In this document: piece by piece, positions 42,766 through 50,771 of the stretch
Numbering within the stretch: position 1 is the first letter of the stretch
Layout: every line of letters starts with the position of its first letter
DNA from: Teretinema sp942493045
GTDB lineage: Bacteria; Spirochaetota; Spirochaetia; Treponematales; Treponemataceae
NCBI GenBank assembly: GCA_942493045.1
Contig: OW818665.1
Coordinates: 1,054,001 to 1,118,000 of the forward strand
Length of the DNA stretch: 64,000 nt
Direction: 5' to 3'
Notes under the pieces: generated by a model
What the model saw: the letters and a program-made list of their open reading frames with translations, nothing else
Database searches by the model: none
What the model was told of the DNA's origin: nothing
Program-made: the position numbers and the translations under genes

Positions 42766-44834
42766 AAAACGCGTCTTTTTTCAGCGACATTGAAACTCCC
42801 GGCCAGAACTACGGCATCCTGATACGCTCCTCAATTCAACGGGGTCATCTGGTTGATATTCGTCCGCCGAAAATGCCCGACGGTTACCATATGTACACCG
42901 CTACCGATATTCCCGGAGAAAACCGGATAGCGGCCATGGGCACTTCAATTCCGGTTTTTACGCCCTATGAAATCCAGTATTTCGGAGAACCGCTCGGTAT
43001 CATCGTCGGCCCGGAACTTCAAAAGGTTCAGGAACTGGTCTCTGAAGTTCTGATTGAGACCGAACTTTTAAAACCGCTGCCCTTCAGTGAAAAATTCGCC
43101 GCCTCTCAGGTGGTTGCCAAGCGCGTCAGTTTATCAGGCGATCCTGACAAAGCCCTGGGCCGACGTAAAATGGTTTTTGAAAGTACCTGCAGTATCGGAA
43201 TGCAGGATCATTTCTACGCCGAACCGCTGGGCGCCCATGTGTCAATTTCCGCGGGAAGGCTTAACATCCATACCGCCACACAATGGCCTTTTCATGTTCA
43301 ACGTTCTGTATCAGCCGTTCTGGATCTCGCGATTGAGGACATTGTTGTCACCCCGACTGAACTGGGCGAAGCGATGGATGGTAAGATCTGGTTTCCTTCA
43401 CTGATTGCCGCCCAGGCCGCGCTGGCGGCTGTCCTTTCCAAAAAATCGGTAAAAATTGTTTTTTCCCGGCAGGAAGACTTTCTGTTTTCGGTAAAATCGG
43501 CTCCAGTACAATTCAGACACCGCACCGCTCTGGCCGAAGACGGCAGCATTGAGGCCATGGAAGTACGTATACTGGTAAACGCCGGAGCCTACAGTCCGCT
43601 GATCGACGAGATTCTGGACCGTATGGTGGTAGCGGCTACCGGAATGTACGCCGTTCCGCAATGGCGCATCGAAGCCTATGCCCTGCGTACCAACGTACCG
43701 CCGATGGGCGTACTCTCCGGCTGGGGTGAGGCTCCGGCCTTGTTCGCGCTGGAAAACCATCTTTCAGCGGTGATATCCACGGCCGGTTTCGGGCCGGTGG
43801 AATGGAAACTGCTTAATATAGTGCGCCATGGCGAAGTGCGCACTACAAAAATTGAACTGCTGGGGGAGTCCGCCATTGAAGACCTCTTCACCACAGTATG
43901 TTCGGAAAGTGATTTCCCGCGAAAATACGCATCCTACGAAGTATTGAATCGCGCCGGCAAACATAATCGCGGCGTCCCTATCCGGGGCATCGGCATAGCT
44001 CTGGGCTTTCAGGGCAACGGTTTCCTCGGCGGCGGAACTGAATTTACCCGTTACGCCATCGAAATGACCATCGACACCGACGGTAAGGTTTTTATCAAAT
44101 CCGGTCTTTTTTCCCGCTCAATGCAGAAAATTATGATCAGGATGGCCTCTGAACTATTGACGATCGATGAAGACCATATCTTTTTTTCAGGCCGGGATAC
44201 CGATTCTATGACGCCGACCGGTCCGGACACCCTTTCGGTTAAAGCGGCTATCCTTTCAGCTCTGACAGCCAAATGCTGCGCCGCCATCCAGAAACTGCGC
44301 TTTCGCCAACCTCTGCCGATCACCGTTAAGAAAAGCTGGAAACCGTCCCGGGCCGAACAATGGAATACAACCACTTTGGAAGGCAAACCCTTTTATTCAA
44401 TTACTCCGGCGGTCTGCGCCGTTGAGATTGAGCTTGATCCGCTGACTTATGAAACCGCCATCCGCGGTATCTGGATGTCGATAGACGCCGGCCGCATCCT
44501 CTCGCCGGATAAGGCGGCGAGCACTATCCGGAAAACGGTACCGCTGGCGCTCTCCCGGCTGCTGGCCGAACATATTGTGGAAAAGGACGGCAAACTCGCT
44601 ACCAGAGACGGGGCCTGCTATGACCTGCTCTCTCCGGTTTATTTCCCCGAATCGCAGGTAATATTTACGGATTCTGAAAGCAGTGCCCGCGGCATCGGTA
44701 CACTCGCCTACAATCTGGTTCCTTCAGCCTACGCCGCTGCAGTACGGCAAATTACCGGCTCCTCCATTCTAAGCATGCCGATCGAGACCGAGGCGATCTT
44801 CAAGGCTATGGTCAAACCGGAGGCCGACTCATGA
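42762..44834 (+). CDS. Molybdopterin-binding (large) subunit of a xanthine dehydrogenase-family enzyme, CTG start
   Basis: A 690-residue protein counted from a CTG at 42762; the first ATG at 42873 would cut off conserved residues. Upstream codons encode YGILIRSSIQRGHLVDI and then TATDIPGENRIAAMG, VQYFGEPLGIIV-like segments that match the start of the XDH large subunit. GGAGGG lies 7 bases before CTG, and CTGA overlaps the preceding stop. MoCo-binding regions include MQDHFYAEPLGAHV and GQGNGF-like FQGNGFLGGG. At the end, where the family usually has GVGE with the catalytic Glu, this protein has RGIGTLAYNLVPSAYAAAV. Confidence 0.82.
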   Translation: MKNASFFSDIETPGQNYGILIRSSIQRGHLVDIRPPKMPDGYHMYTATDIPGENRIAAMGTSIPVFTPYEIQYFGEPLGIIVGPELQKVQELVSEVLIETELLKPLPFSEKFAASQVVAKRVSLSGDPDKALGRRKMVFESTCSIGMQDHFYAEPLGAHVSISAGRLNIHTATQWPFHVQRSVSAVLDLAIEDIVVTPTELGEAMDGKIWFPSLIAAQAALAAVLSKKSVKIVFSRQEDFLFSVKSAPVQFRHRTALAEDGSIEAMEVRILVNAGAYSPLIDEILDRMVVAATGMYAVPQWRIEAYALRTNVPPMGVLSGWGEAPALFALENHLSAVISTAGFGPVEWKLLNIVRHGEVRTTKIELLGESAIEDLFTTVCSESDFPRKYASYEVLNRAGKHNRGVPIRGIGIALGFQGNGFLGGGTEFTRYAIEMTIDTDGKVFIKSGLFSRSMQKIMIRMASELLTIDEDHIFFSGRDTDSMTPTGPDTLSVKAAILSALTAKCCAAIQKLRFRQPLPITVKKSWKPSRAEQWNTTTLEGKPFYSITPAVCAVEIELDPLTYETAIRGIWMSIDAGRILSPDKAASTIRKTVPLALSRLLAEHIVEKDGKLATRDGACYDLLSPVYFPESQVIFTDSESSARGIGTLAYNLVPSAYAAAVRQITGSSILSMPIETEAIFKAMVKPEADS

Positions 44835-45310
44835 TCATCACTTTTACCCTTAACGGCGACGAGGTCCACATTGACGCCAACCCCGGTGAACGGCTGCTGC
44901 ACATCCTGCGCAAACGGTTCACCCTGCTCAGCGCTAAGGACGGCTGTCTTTCCGGCCGTTGCGGTTCCTGTATGGTCCTAATGGATGGAAAACCCGTTTC
45001 TTCCTGTCTGGTTCCGCTTTTTCAGGTTAAGGACTGTGCCATCGTTACACTGGAAGCCTTTATAAAGACCGGTGACTATGTCGATATTGCCGAGGGCTTC
45101 GCTAAAGCTGGCGTGGATATGTGCGGCTTTTGCAATGCCGGAAAAATTCTGGTAGCCCATGCTATTCTGGAAGGTGGCTTGCGCCCTCAAAAAGATGAAA
45201 TCAGGCGCATGTACAGCGGGAACATCTGCCGGTGTACCGGTATCGATGAACTGGTTAACGGAGTGCGCAACGCGGCTGAAATCCGGCGGAGAAGACAAAA
45301 TGGCAAGTAA
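44831..45310 (+). CDS. 2Fe-2S (small) subunit of the xanthine dehydrogenase-family enzyme
   Basis: A 159-residue protein with a plant-type ferredoxin domain (DGCLSGRCGSCMVLMDGKPVSSC) and a second helical cluster domain (CGFCNAGKILVAHAIL and NICRCTGIDELV). It passes electrons from the molybdenum site to FAD. It overlaps the large-subunit gene by 4 bases (ATGA). Confidence 0.94.
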   Translation: MIITFTLNGDEVHIDANPGERLLHILRKRFTLLSAKDGCLSGRCGSCMVLMDGKPVSSCLVPLFQVKDCAIVTLEAFIKTGDYVDIAEGFAKAGVDMCGFCNAGKILVAHAILEGGLRPQKDEIRRMYSGNICRCTGIDELVNGVRNAAEIRRRRQNGK

Positions 45311-46139
45311 GCATACGACAGTCTATTACGCTTCCTCCACAGCGGACATTCTGATGATGCAGAAAAATATCAGCGGAATTGCCCTGGCAGCCGGAAGTAC
45401 CGAGTTAATCCGCAGACAAACCACCCGCTCCCCTGCCCTGCCGACCTATGTCCTATCCATCCGTAAAGTTCCGGACTTATGCAATATCGCCAAAACCGAG
45501 CGGTTTATCGAATTCGGCGCCTGCGTTACCCTCGCCGAAATCCTGCAGCTGGGCAAAAAAAACGTGCCGGAGGTACTGTATGAGGCTATCGCCCAAGCCG
45601 CCAATCCCGGCGTCCGCTCCATTGCCACAATCGGCGGGAATATCGCCATCAACAGTCAGCGTCTTTCGGCGTTCGCGCCGCTGATCGCCCTTGACGCCAA
45701 ATTGGAAATACGCTCCGGTACCGAAATCTCCTGGATGTCGCTGATACGCTTTTCGGCAACCGGTGGTTGGAATGATCCGGAAAAACCGTTGTTTATCAGT
45801 AAAATCCGTATACCCACTGACAGCTGGGACATCGCCCTGTACCGGCGTTTAGGCCGCAGCGGCGTGCTTTCCGACGATACGGCCGCCTTTGTTTTCCTGG
45901 TCAAATCTCAGAAAAACGTGCTTTCCGATATCCGTTTTGCCTGCACCAGTCGCGAGTTTTTCCGGAACCGCGAATTTGAAAATCTGTTGATCGGACGCAG
46001 TCTACCAATGTCAACCAAGGAAATTCGCTACATTTTAGACAAAGCGGAGTCGTTTCTGGATCCGGAACTGTTCAGTTCCACCTTTAAAAGAGTCCAGATA
46101 CTGAATCTGCTGGAAGACGGTTTATTGAACCTGACCTAG
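45300..46139 (+). CDS. FAD-binding (medium) subunit of the xanthine dehydrogenase-family enzyme
   Basis: A 279-residue protein with ALAAGSTELIRRQTTR (FAD loop), RFIEFGACVTLAEIL, and IATIGGNIAINSQRLSAFAPLIALDAKLEI, as in the FAD domain of CO-dehydrogenase/XDH enzymes. The ATG at 45300 has CGGAGAAG upstream and overlaps the small-subunit gene by 11 bases. A much longer open frame upstream (from 45159) is rejected. The three genes make a complete L-S-M hydroxylase; maturation factors are not in this window. Confidence 0.9.
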   Translation: MASKHTTVYYASSTADILMMQKNISGIALAAGSTELIRRQTTRSPALPTYVLSIRKVPDLCNIAKTERFIEFGACVTLAEILQLGKKNVPEVLYEAIAQAANPGVRSIATIGGNIAINSQRLSAFAPLIALDAKLEIRSGTEISWMSLIRFSATGGWNDPEKPLFISKIRIPTDSWDIALYRRLGRSGVLSDDTAAFVFLVKSQKNVLSDIRFACTSREFFRNREFENLLIGRSLPMSTKEIRYILDKAESFLDPELFSSTFKRVQILNLLEDGLLNLT

Positions 46140-46157
46140 AATAATTAATCAGGAAGT

Positions 46158-47207
46158 TCAGCGGATCAGCATGGCGTCACCGTACGAAAAAAAGCGGTAC
46201 CGTTGATGAACGGCATGCTGATAGGCTTCTCTGATTTTTTCCTGTCCGGCAAAGGCCGAAACCAGCATCAGCAGCGTTGATTCCGGGGTATGAAAATTCG
46301 TAAATACCGATTTTACAACCTTAAATTGATATCCGGGATAAATAAAAATTGAAGTGCGGCCCTCTCCGGCTCTGACGCTCCCGACTGTACTGTCAAAGGC
46401 CGACTCCAGGGTCCGGATGCTGGTAGTGCCGACAGCCAGCACCGGCCGACCCTCGGCGAGGGCTTGGTTGATCAGGGAGGCGCATTCCGCGCTGATGGTG
46501 AACTGCTCCTCATGCATGCGGTGATCTTCAATCTTTTCAGAGCGCACCGGCAGAAAGGTGCCTAGCCCGACATGCAGCGTAACCTCGGCCCGTATCACGC
46601 CCCTGGATTCCAGAGCCGCAAGAACTTCCGCCGTAAAATGCAGGCCGGCGGTCGGAGCGGCGACCGAACCGACGGTACTGGCATAGACCGTCTGATAACG
46701 CTCGGTATCGATACTCCCGTCATCACGCTTAATATACGGCGGCAACGGCAGATGCCCCCACTTTTCCAACCACCGATCATCGACCGTCCGGGAAAACCGG
46801 ATGCGCCGAAATTCAGATCCCTGAAACTCTCCACTGGGGTCTTCGACAATCTGTATCAGAGTACCATCCGGGAAATGGTAAGCGCGGCCGGGTTTATGGC
46901 GCTTGGCGTTGCGCACCATGGCCTTCCATTCGGTCAGCTCCGCATCCAGGGCGGAAATCAACAGAAACTCAGCCGGCGTCCCGCTGGAGTCGGCAATGGG
47001 GTACAGCCGGGCCCGGCGCACTTTGGAATTGTTAAAAACCATCACGGTACCAGGTTCAATCAAATCGACTATGTCCAAAAACTGGCAGTCACGGAGCGCG
47101 CCGCTGTGCCGATCCATCACCAAAAGGCGGTCATGGCCGCGTCTGTCGCTGGGACTCTGGGCGATCAGTTCTTCAGGTAATTCAAAAAAGAAGTCTTTCG
47201 TGAGCAT
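46158..47207 (-). CDS. queA: S-adenosylmethionine:tRNA ribosyltransferase-isomerase
   Basis: A 349-residue QueA: MLTKDFFFELPEELIAQSPSDRRGHDRLLV, VFNNSKVRRARL, AAPTAGLHFT and HVGLGTFLPVRSE, VGTTSIRTLES. It makes epoxyqueuosine in tRNA. The start at 47207 is supported by GGAG 9 bases upstream within the end of ruvB, which it overlaps by 26 bases. Confidence 0.95.
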   Translation of the reverse strand: MLTKDFFFELPEELIAQSPSDRRGHDRLLVMDRHSGALRDCQFLDIVDLIEPGTVMVFNNSKVRRARLYPIADSSGTPAEFLLISALDAELTEWKAMVRNAKRHKPGRAYHFPDGTLIQIVEDPSGEFQGSEFRRIRFSRTVDDRWLEKWGHLPLPPYIKRDDGSIDTERYQTVYASTVGSVAAPTAGLHFTAEVLAALESRGVIRAEVTLHVGLGTFLPVRSEKIEDHRMHEEQFTISAECASLINQALAEGRPVLAVGTTSIRTLESAFDSTVGSVRAGEGRTSIFIYPGYQFKVVKSVFTNFHTPESTLLMLVSAFAGQEKIREAYQHAVHQRYRFFSYGDAMLIR

Positions 47208-48228
47208 TATTGGAATCTCCAGTGAGTGGGCGTTTTTCAAGCCGCAAGTGTTCATAGGCCCGGTCGGTTACCATGCGGCCGCGCGGGGTGCGCTGCAGTA
47301 AACCGGCCTGAATCAAATACGGTTCATAATAATCCTGCAGGGTATCCAGGGCCTCGCCCACGGAAATCGCCAGGGTTTCAGCCCCGACCGGTCCGCCGCC
47401 GTAATTGGTGATTATGGAGGTCAGTATCTCCCGGTCATATAATTCAAGGCCGAGGCTGTCAATTTCCAGGCGCTTCAGGCCGGCGGCCACTACCGCCTCG
47501 GTGATAATTCCCGTTCCCAGAACCTGGGCGTAATCGCGCATCCGGCGCAGCAGGCGGTTAGCGACACGGGGCGTGCCGCGCGAGCAGCTGGCCAGGGCTT
47601 CGGCAGCGAAGGGTTCAATACTGGCGCCGAGAATGCCGGCCGAACGCAGTATGATGGCGGTAAGCTCTTCCTGACTGTAAAAAGCGAAGCGCTGTACAAT
47701 GCCGAAACGGCTGATCAGGGGACTGGAAACCATGCCGGCCCGGGTAGTGGCGCCGATCAGCGTAAACGGCGGAATCGGAATACGCACCGTCCGGGCGCTG
47801 GGGCCCGCGCCGATAATCCAGTCCAGCTCATAGTCTTCCATGGCAATGTAGAGCATTTCTTCAATAGCCGGTTTGAGGCGGTGAATTTCATCGATAAAAA
47901 AAACAGTCCGCTCGGTGACGGTCGTTAATATACCGGCCAGATCCTTGGGCTTATCCAGGGCCGGCGCGCTGGTTACTTTAAAATCGACTCCCAGCTCATG
48001 GGCGGTTATCTGGGCTAAGGTGGTTTTGCCGAGACCGGGCGGTCCGATTAAAAAAAGATGGTCCAGGCTCTCGTTGCGCTCGCGGGCGGCCTGGATAAAA
48101 ACCGATAAATTGTCTTTGAGGGTTTGCTGCCCCTGAAAGTCCTTGAGGGAGCGCGGACGCAGGGCACGGTCATTATCGTCGTCGCTCAATTTTTCGCTGT
48201 GCACCAGACCGGTTTCTATCGTATCCAT
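47182..48228 (-). CDS. ruvB: Holliday junction branch migration helicase RuvB
   Basis: A 348-residue AAA+ ATPase with FLIGPPGLGKTTLAQ (Walker A, about residue 62), VFFIDEIHRLKPAIEE (Walker B), IGATTRAGMVSSPL and a C-terminal winged helix (LLQRTPRGRMVTDRAYEHL). It migrates Holliday junctions with RuvA. AAGGAAGG precedes the ATG and ruvA lies 11 bases upstream. Confidence 0.97.
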   Translation of the reverse strand: MDTIETGLVHSEKLSDDDNDRALRPRSLKDFQGQQTLKDNLSVFIQAARERNESLDHLFLIGPPGLGKTTLAQITAHELGVDFKVTSAPALDKPKDLAGILTTVTERTVFFIDEIHRLKPAIEEMLYIAMEDYELDWIIGAGPSARTVRIPIPPFTLIGATTRAGMVSSPLISRFGIVQRFAFYSQEELTAIILRSAGILGASIEPFAAEALASCSRGTPRVANRLLRRMRDYAQVLGTGIITEAVVAAGLKRLEIDSLGLELYDREILTSIITNYGGGPVGAETLAISVGEALDTLQDYYEPYLIQAGLLQRTPRGRMVTDRAYEHLRLEKRPLTGDSNNAHERLLF

Positions 48229-48239
48229 TCTGGCCTTCC

Positions 48240-48854
48240 TTATCTGGTACTCAGAGCCACAATGGCGCGCCGGAAGATTTCTTTTTCGGTTTCAGCGTCC
48301 GCGGTGGTCGCGGTAATGCCCAGCGCGGCGGCGGCGTCCAGAACGGCGTCGGAGGCAGCGGTGCGGTCATAACCCATACCGAGGAGCGCCTCGATGATAT
48401 CCTCATGGGAACCGCGAGGGGCGGAGCGACGGGTGCGGGTAACATCGCTGTCTCTGGTAAGTTTACCCTTAAGCGCTAGAATCATCTTTTGAGCGGTTTT
48501 CTTGCCGATTCCCGGCGCGGCTTCCAGCCGGCCGAGATCCTCGGCTTCCAGGGCTTTTTCCAGCTCCACTGAATTGATGCTGGAAAGTATTTTAATCGCC
48601 TGTTTTGGCCCAATGCCTTCCACCTTCATTAAATCGATGAAAATATCGCGCTCGGAGGGACTGGCAAAACCGAAGAGGCGCATTTGGTCCTCGCGGTGAT
48701 ACAGCCAGGTATACACCCGGGCCTGGCCGCCGATCGGGCCGAAGGCCTCCAGGCTGAGGGCCGGAACCATGATGTCCCACTCCAGGCCGGAGTTATCTAT
48801 ATAAACGGATTGTGGCAATTTAGCGGTTAAAGTACCGCTGATGCTATTAAACAT
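48240..48854 (-). CDS. ruvA: Holliday junction DNA-binding protein RuvA
   Basis: A 204-residue protein: domain I starts MFNSISGTLTAKLPQSVYID, two helix-hairpin-helix motifs (LMKVEGIGPKQAIKIL and LEAAPGIGKKTAQKMIL) follow, and the C-terminal domain III ends near LLGMGYDRTAASDAV. It has no SD; the -10 box ends 6 bases before ATG. Confidence 0.95.
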   Translation of the reverse strand: MFNSISGTLTAKLPQSVYIDNSGLEWDIMVPALSLEAFGPIGGQARVYTWLYHREDQMRLFGFASPSERDIFIDLMKVEGIGPKQAIKILSSINSVELEKALEAEDLGRLEAAPGIGKKTAQKMILALKGKLTRDSDVTRTRRSAPRGSHEDIIEALLGMGYDRTAASDAVLDAAAALGITATTADAETEKEIFRRAIVALSTR

Positions 48855-48860
48855 AGGGTC

Positions 48861-48889
48861 ATTATGCGGAATTTAAGCCGGATATGCAA
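48861..48889 (-). promoter_or_regulatory. Promoter of ruvA (leaderless geometry)
   Basis: On the minus strand TTGCAT (48884-48889), 17-base spacer, CATAAT (48861-48866), then 6 bases to the ruvA ATG. The -35 lies just after the ruvC stop. Confidence 0.66.
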
Positions 48890-48900
48890 GCGAAAGGAAA

Positions 48901-49404
48901 TCAACCGGTCGGCAGGGTAATAGTATTGATGCGGGTTAAAGCCGCGGCCAGGGCGTCGGCAGCATGATCGCTGTCGGGTATGGCTGGCAAACCCAGCAGC
49001 AGCCGTACCGACTCCTGCACTTGATGCTTTTCGGCGCGGGCCACCCCGACTACCGCCTGCTTGATTCCCTGGGGAGTATATTCTTCCAGTGGAATACCTC
49101 GCCGGGCCAGGGCCAAGGTTACAACCCCGCGGGCTTCGGCCACGGCCATGGCACTCGATACATTCTTGGCGAAATACAGGGTCTCCATCCCGGCTTCCCG
49201 GGGGTCGAACTGATCGAGAATGACGTTCAGCTCCTCAAAGATCTTCAATAGCCGGTCCTGACGTTTCATGCGGGCCGAGGTTGCTATGACGCCGTGAGCA
49301 ATGTGCCGATAGCGGTTAGCCTCGGCTTCTACAATCCCCCATCCGGTAGAAGCGATTCCGGGATCAATGCCGATGACACGCCGTACGGGGCAGTCTTTTT
49401 TCAT
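48901..49404 (-). CDS. ruvC: Holliday junction resolvase RuvC
   Basis: A 167-residue nuclease with VIGIDPGIASTGWGIVEAE (first catalytic Asp), METLYFAKNVSSAMAVAEARG (Glu) and DSDHAADALAAALT (final Asp pair). It cuts Holliday junctions. The start at 49404 matches the family; the upstream open frame contains the promoter and terminator. No SD is present. Confidence 0.95.
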   Translation of the reverse strand: MKKDCPVRRVIGIDPGIASTGWGIVEAEANRYRHIAHGVIATSARMKRQDRLLKIFEELNVILDQFDPREAGMETLYFAKNVSSAMAVAEARGVVTLALARRGIPLEEYTPQGIKQAVVGVARAEKHQVQESVRLLLGLPAIPDSDHAADALAAALTRINTITLPTG

Positions 49405-49410
49405 ATACCG

Positions 49411-49439
49411 ATGATACCGTAAAAAAAAAGCCCCCGCAA
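49411..49439 (-). promoter_or_regulatory. Promoter of ruvC (leaderless geometry) inside the yebC terminator
   Basis: On the minus strand TTGCGG (49434-49439), 17-base spacer that includes the terminator's T-run, TATCAT (49411-49416), then 6 bases to ATG. The -35 is poor (3 of 6) but the -10 is good and its position repeats that of other genes here. Confidence 0.5.
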
Positions 49440-49471
49440 GCGTATCCAACGATACTGCCTGACAGGGGCTT
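49420..49471 (-). terminator. Terminator of yebC
   Basis: On the minus strand AAGCCCC pairs with GGGGCTT, enclosing a smaller hairpin GTATC/GATAC, and is followed by nine T. Confidence 0.8.
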
Positions 49472-49513
49472 GCCACAGCGGGTTCCGGCTAACACCGGAC
49501 GCCGAAAAGCCGA

Positions 49514-50254
49514 TTACTCTTCTTCGTAACCTTCAGGAACGTCGATATTACTGTAAACGTTCTGAACGTCTTCATCTTCTTCAAGCTTGTCGATCAATTT
49601 GAGCACCTTGCGGGTCATTTCGATATCGAGGGTACTGTAAGTATCGGGAATCATGGAAACGGCGGCGGACATGGATTCAAAGCCCTTAGCCTGAAGCGCT
49701 TCCAGAGTCTTTTCGAAATCAACCGGATCGGTGGTTACGGTAATAATCCCGTCCTCGGATCCGACATCTTCGGCACCGGCCTCAAGGGCAACTTCCATAA
49801 TCTGGTCTTCATCGCAGGTTTCGGCATCGTATTCGATGACGCCCTTGCGTTTGAACATATAGGATACAGAGCCGGTAGCGCCGAGATTTCCACCGTTTTT
49901 AGAAAACAGGTTGCGGACGTTGGCGGCGGCGCGGTTTTTATTGTCGGTCAGAACTTCAACAAGGACCGCAACTCCGCCGGGACCATAGCCTTCATAGGCC
50001 AGCTCTTCATAAATAGCGGCGCCGAGTTCACCGGTACCTTTCTTGATGGCCCGCTCGATATTATCCTTGGGCATGTTTGCACCGCGGGCTTTGAGGATGG
50101 CGGTACGAAGCCGGGGATTGGCATTCGGGTCACCGCCGCCCATTCTGGCCGCGATAGAAATTTCCTTGATAAATTTGGTAAAAAGCTGCCCGCGCTTGGC
50201 GTCAGCGGCGCCTTTGGCATGCTTAATTGTCGCCCATTTACTATGTCCCGACAT
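49514..50254 (-). CDS. yebC: YebC/PmpR-family translation or transcription factor
   Basis: A 246-residue protein: MSGHSKWATIKHAKGAADAKRGQLFTK, GANMPKDNIERAIKKGTG, YEGYGPGGVAVLVEVLTDN and GNLGATGSVSYMF. The family includes DNA-binding regulators (PmpR) and factors that ease translation of proline stretches. It is next to ruvC, a common arrangement. AAGGAG precedes ATG. Confidence 0.96.
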   Translation of the reverse strand: MSGHSKWATIKHAKGAADAKRGQLFTKFIKEISIAARMGGGDPNANPRLRTAILKARGANMPKDNIERAIKKGTGELGAAIYEELAYEGYGPGGVAVLVEVLTDNKNRAAANVRNLFSKNGGNLGATGSVSYMFKRKGVIEYDAETCDEDQIMEVALEAGAEDVGSEDGIITVTTDPVDFEKTLEALQAKGFESMSAAVSMIPDTYSTLDIEMTRKVLKLIDKLEEDEDVQNVYSNIDVPEGYEEE

Positions 50255-50299
50255 GATATCTCCTTACAATGAATTGACTGCTGGTATAGATTTTTGAGA

Positions 50300-50329
50300 A
50301 TTGTAGCATAATAAAAAAAAGCATGTCAA
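50300..50329 (-). promoter_or_regulatory. Promoter of yebC (near-consensus)
   Basis: On the minus strand TTGACA (50324-50329), 18-base spacer, TACAAT (50300-50305). The -35 lies within the 3' arm of a terminator-like hairpin (50320-50387), and the spacer contains its T-run. Confidence 0.82.
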
Positions 50330-50387
50330 GGCTCGCAAAAGGTATCATTTCCTGACAGAAAGTACCCTTTTCCGCACCTTACATGCT
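50311..50387 (-). terminator. Long imperfect hairpin with T-run upstream of yebC
   Basis: Outer arms AGCATGT(CA)AGG and CCTTACATGCT, middle arms AAAAGGTA and TACCCTTTT, and a small inner TTTC/GAAA stem fold into one long hairpin. On the minus strand eight T follow. It makes a second terminator behind the one at 50393-50422 and carries the yebC -35. Confidence 0.6.
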
Positions 50388-50392
50388 CTCTC

Positions 50393-50422
50393 GAAAAAAA
50401 CGATTCTTCTATTTGGAATCGT
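50393..50422 (-). terminator. Terminator of the small zinc-protein gene
   Basis: On the minus strand ACGATTC pairs with GAATCGT around a 9-base loop, followed by TTTTTT. Confidence 0.8.
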
Positions 50423-50442
50423 GTCCGGGAAAACCGGTGTTT

Positions 50443-50667
50443 TTAGATCCGACCGCTGGCCGAAGCTTTTTCCAGCAGACCGACAACCTGCTGTTCATAC
50501 CAGTCTGCGGAATAGGGAAAGTGCTCGCGAATAGTCGGGCGTAAGCGGGCATCAATCGCCTCTTTACAGGGATCACAGATGTCAAATTCGCGGATATGCA
50601 CATAATTCCGGTCTTTCACGGGGGATTCGATAGCCTTCCGGCAGATATCACAATAAAGAGCTTTCAT
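50443..50667 (-). CDS. Small zinc-ribbon-like protein (74 aa)
   Basis: A 74-residue protein with two CxxC pairs, YCDICRKAI and FDICDPCKEAI, about 24 residues apart, a likely single zinc site. The second half is helical (IREHFPYSADWYEQQVVGLLEKA). It has its own promoter and terminator and SD AGGAGAG. Function unknown. Confidence 0.72.
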   Translation of the reverse strand: MKALYCDICRKAIESPVKDRNYVHIREFDICDPCKEAIDARLRPTIREHFPYSADWYEQQVVGLLEKASASGRI

Positions 50668-50701
50668 TTGTTACTCTCCTACACAAAGCTTTATGTATAA
50701 A

Positions 50702-50730
50702 ATAATAGCCTAATAATCATTTTTTGTCGA
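50702..50730 (-). promoter_or_regulatory. Promoter of the small zinc-protein gene
   Basis: On the minus strand TCGACA (50725-50730), 17-base spacer, TATTAT (50702-50707); a leader with an SD follows. Confidence 0.65.
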
Positions 50731-50758
50731 GCATGTTTTTTTTCCTCTTTTTATCGAT

Positions 50759-50764
50759 TATACT
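50759..50764 (+). promoter_or_regulatory. Possible -10 box of the NeuB-like gene
   Basis: TATACT ends 7 bases before the first ATG (50772) and no SD exists, as in other leaderless candidates. The -35 region is only a T-run, so this is weaker. Confidence 0.4.
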
Positions 50765-50771
50765 TAAGACT

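Noticed and set aside
45159..45299. Extension of the FAD subunit gene into the small-subunit gene
   Set aside because: The added residues have no family match, and CGGAGAAG marks ATG 45300.
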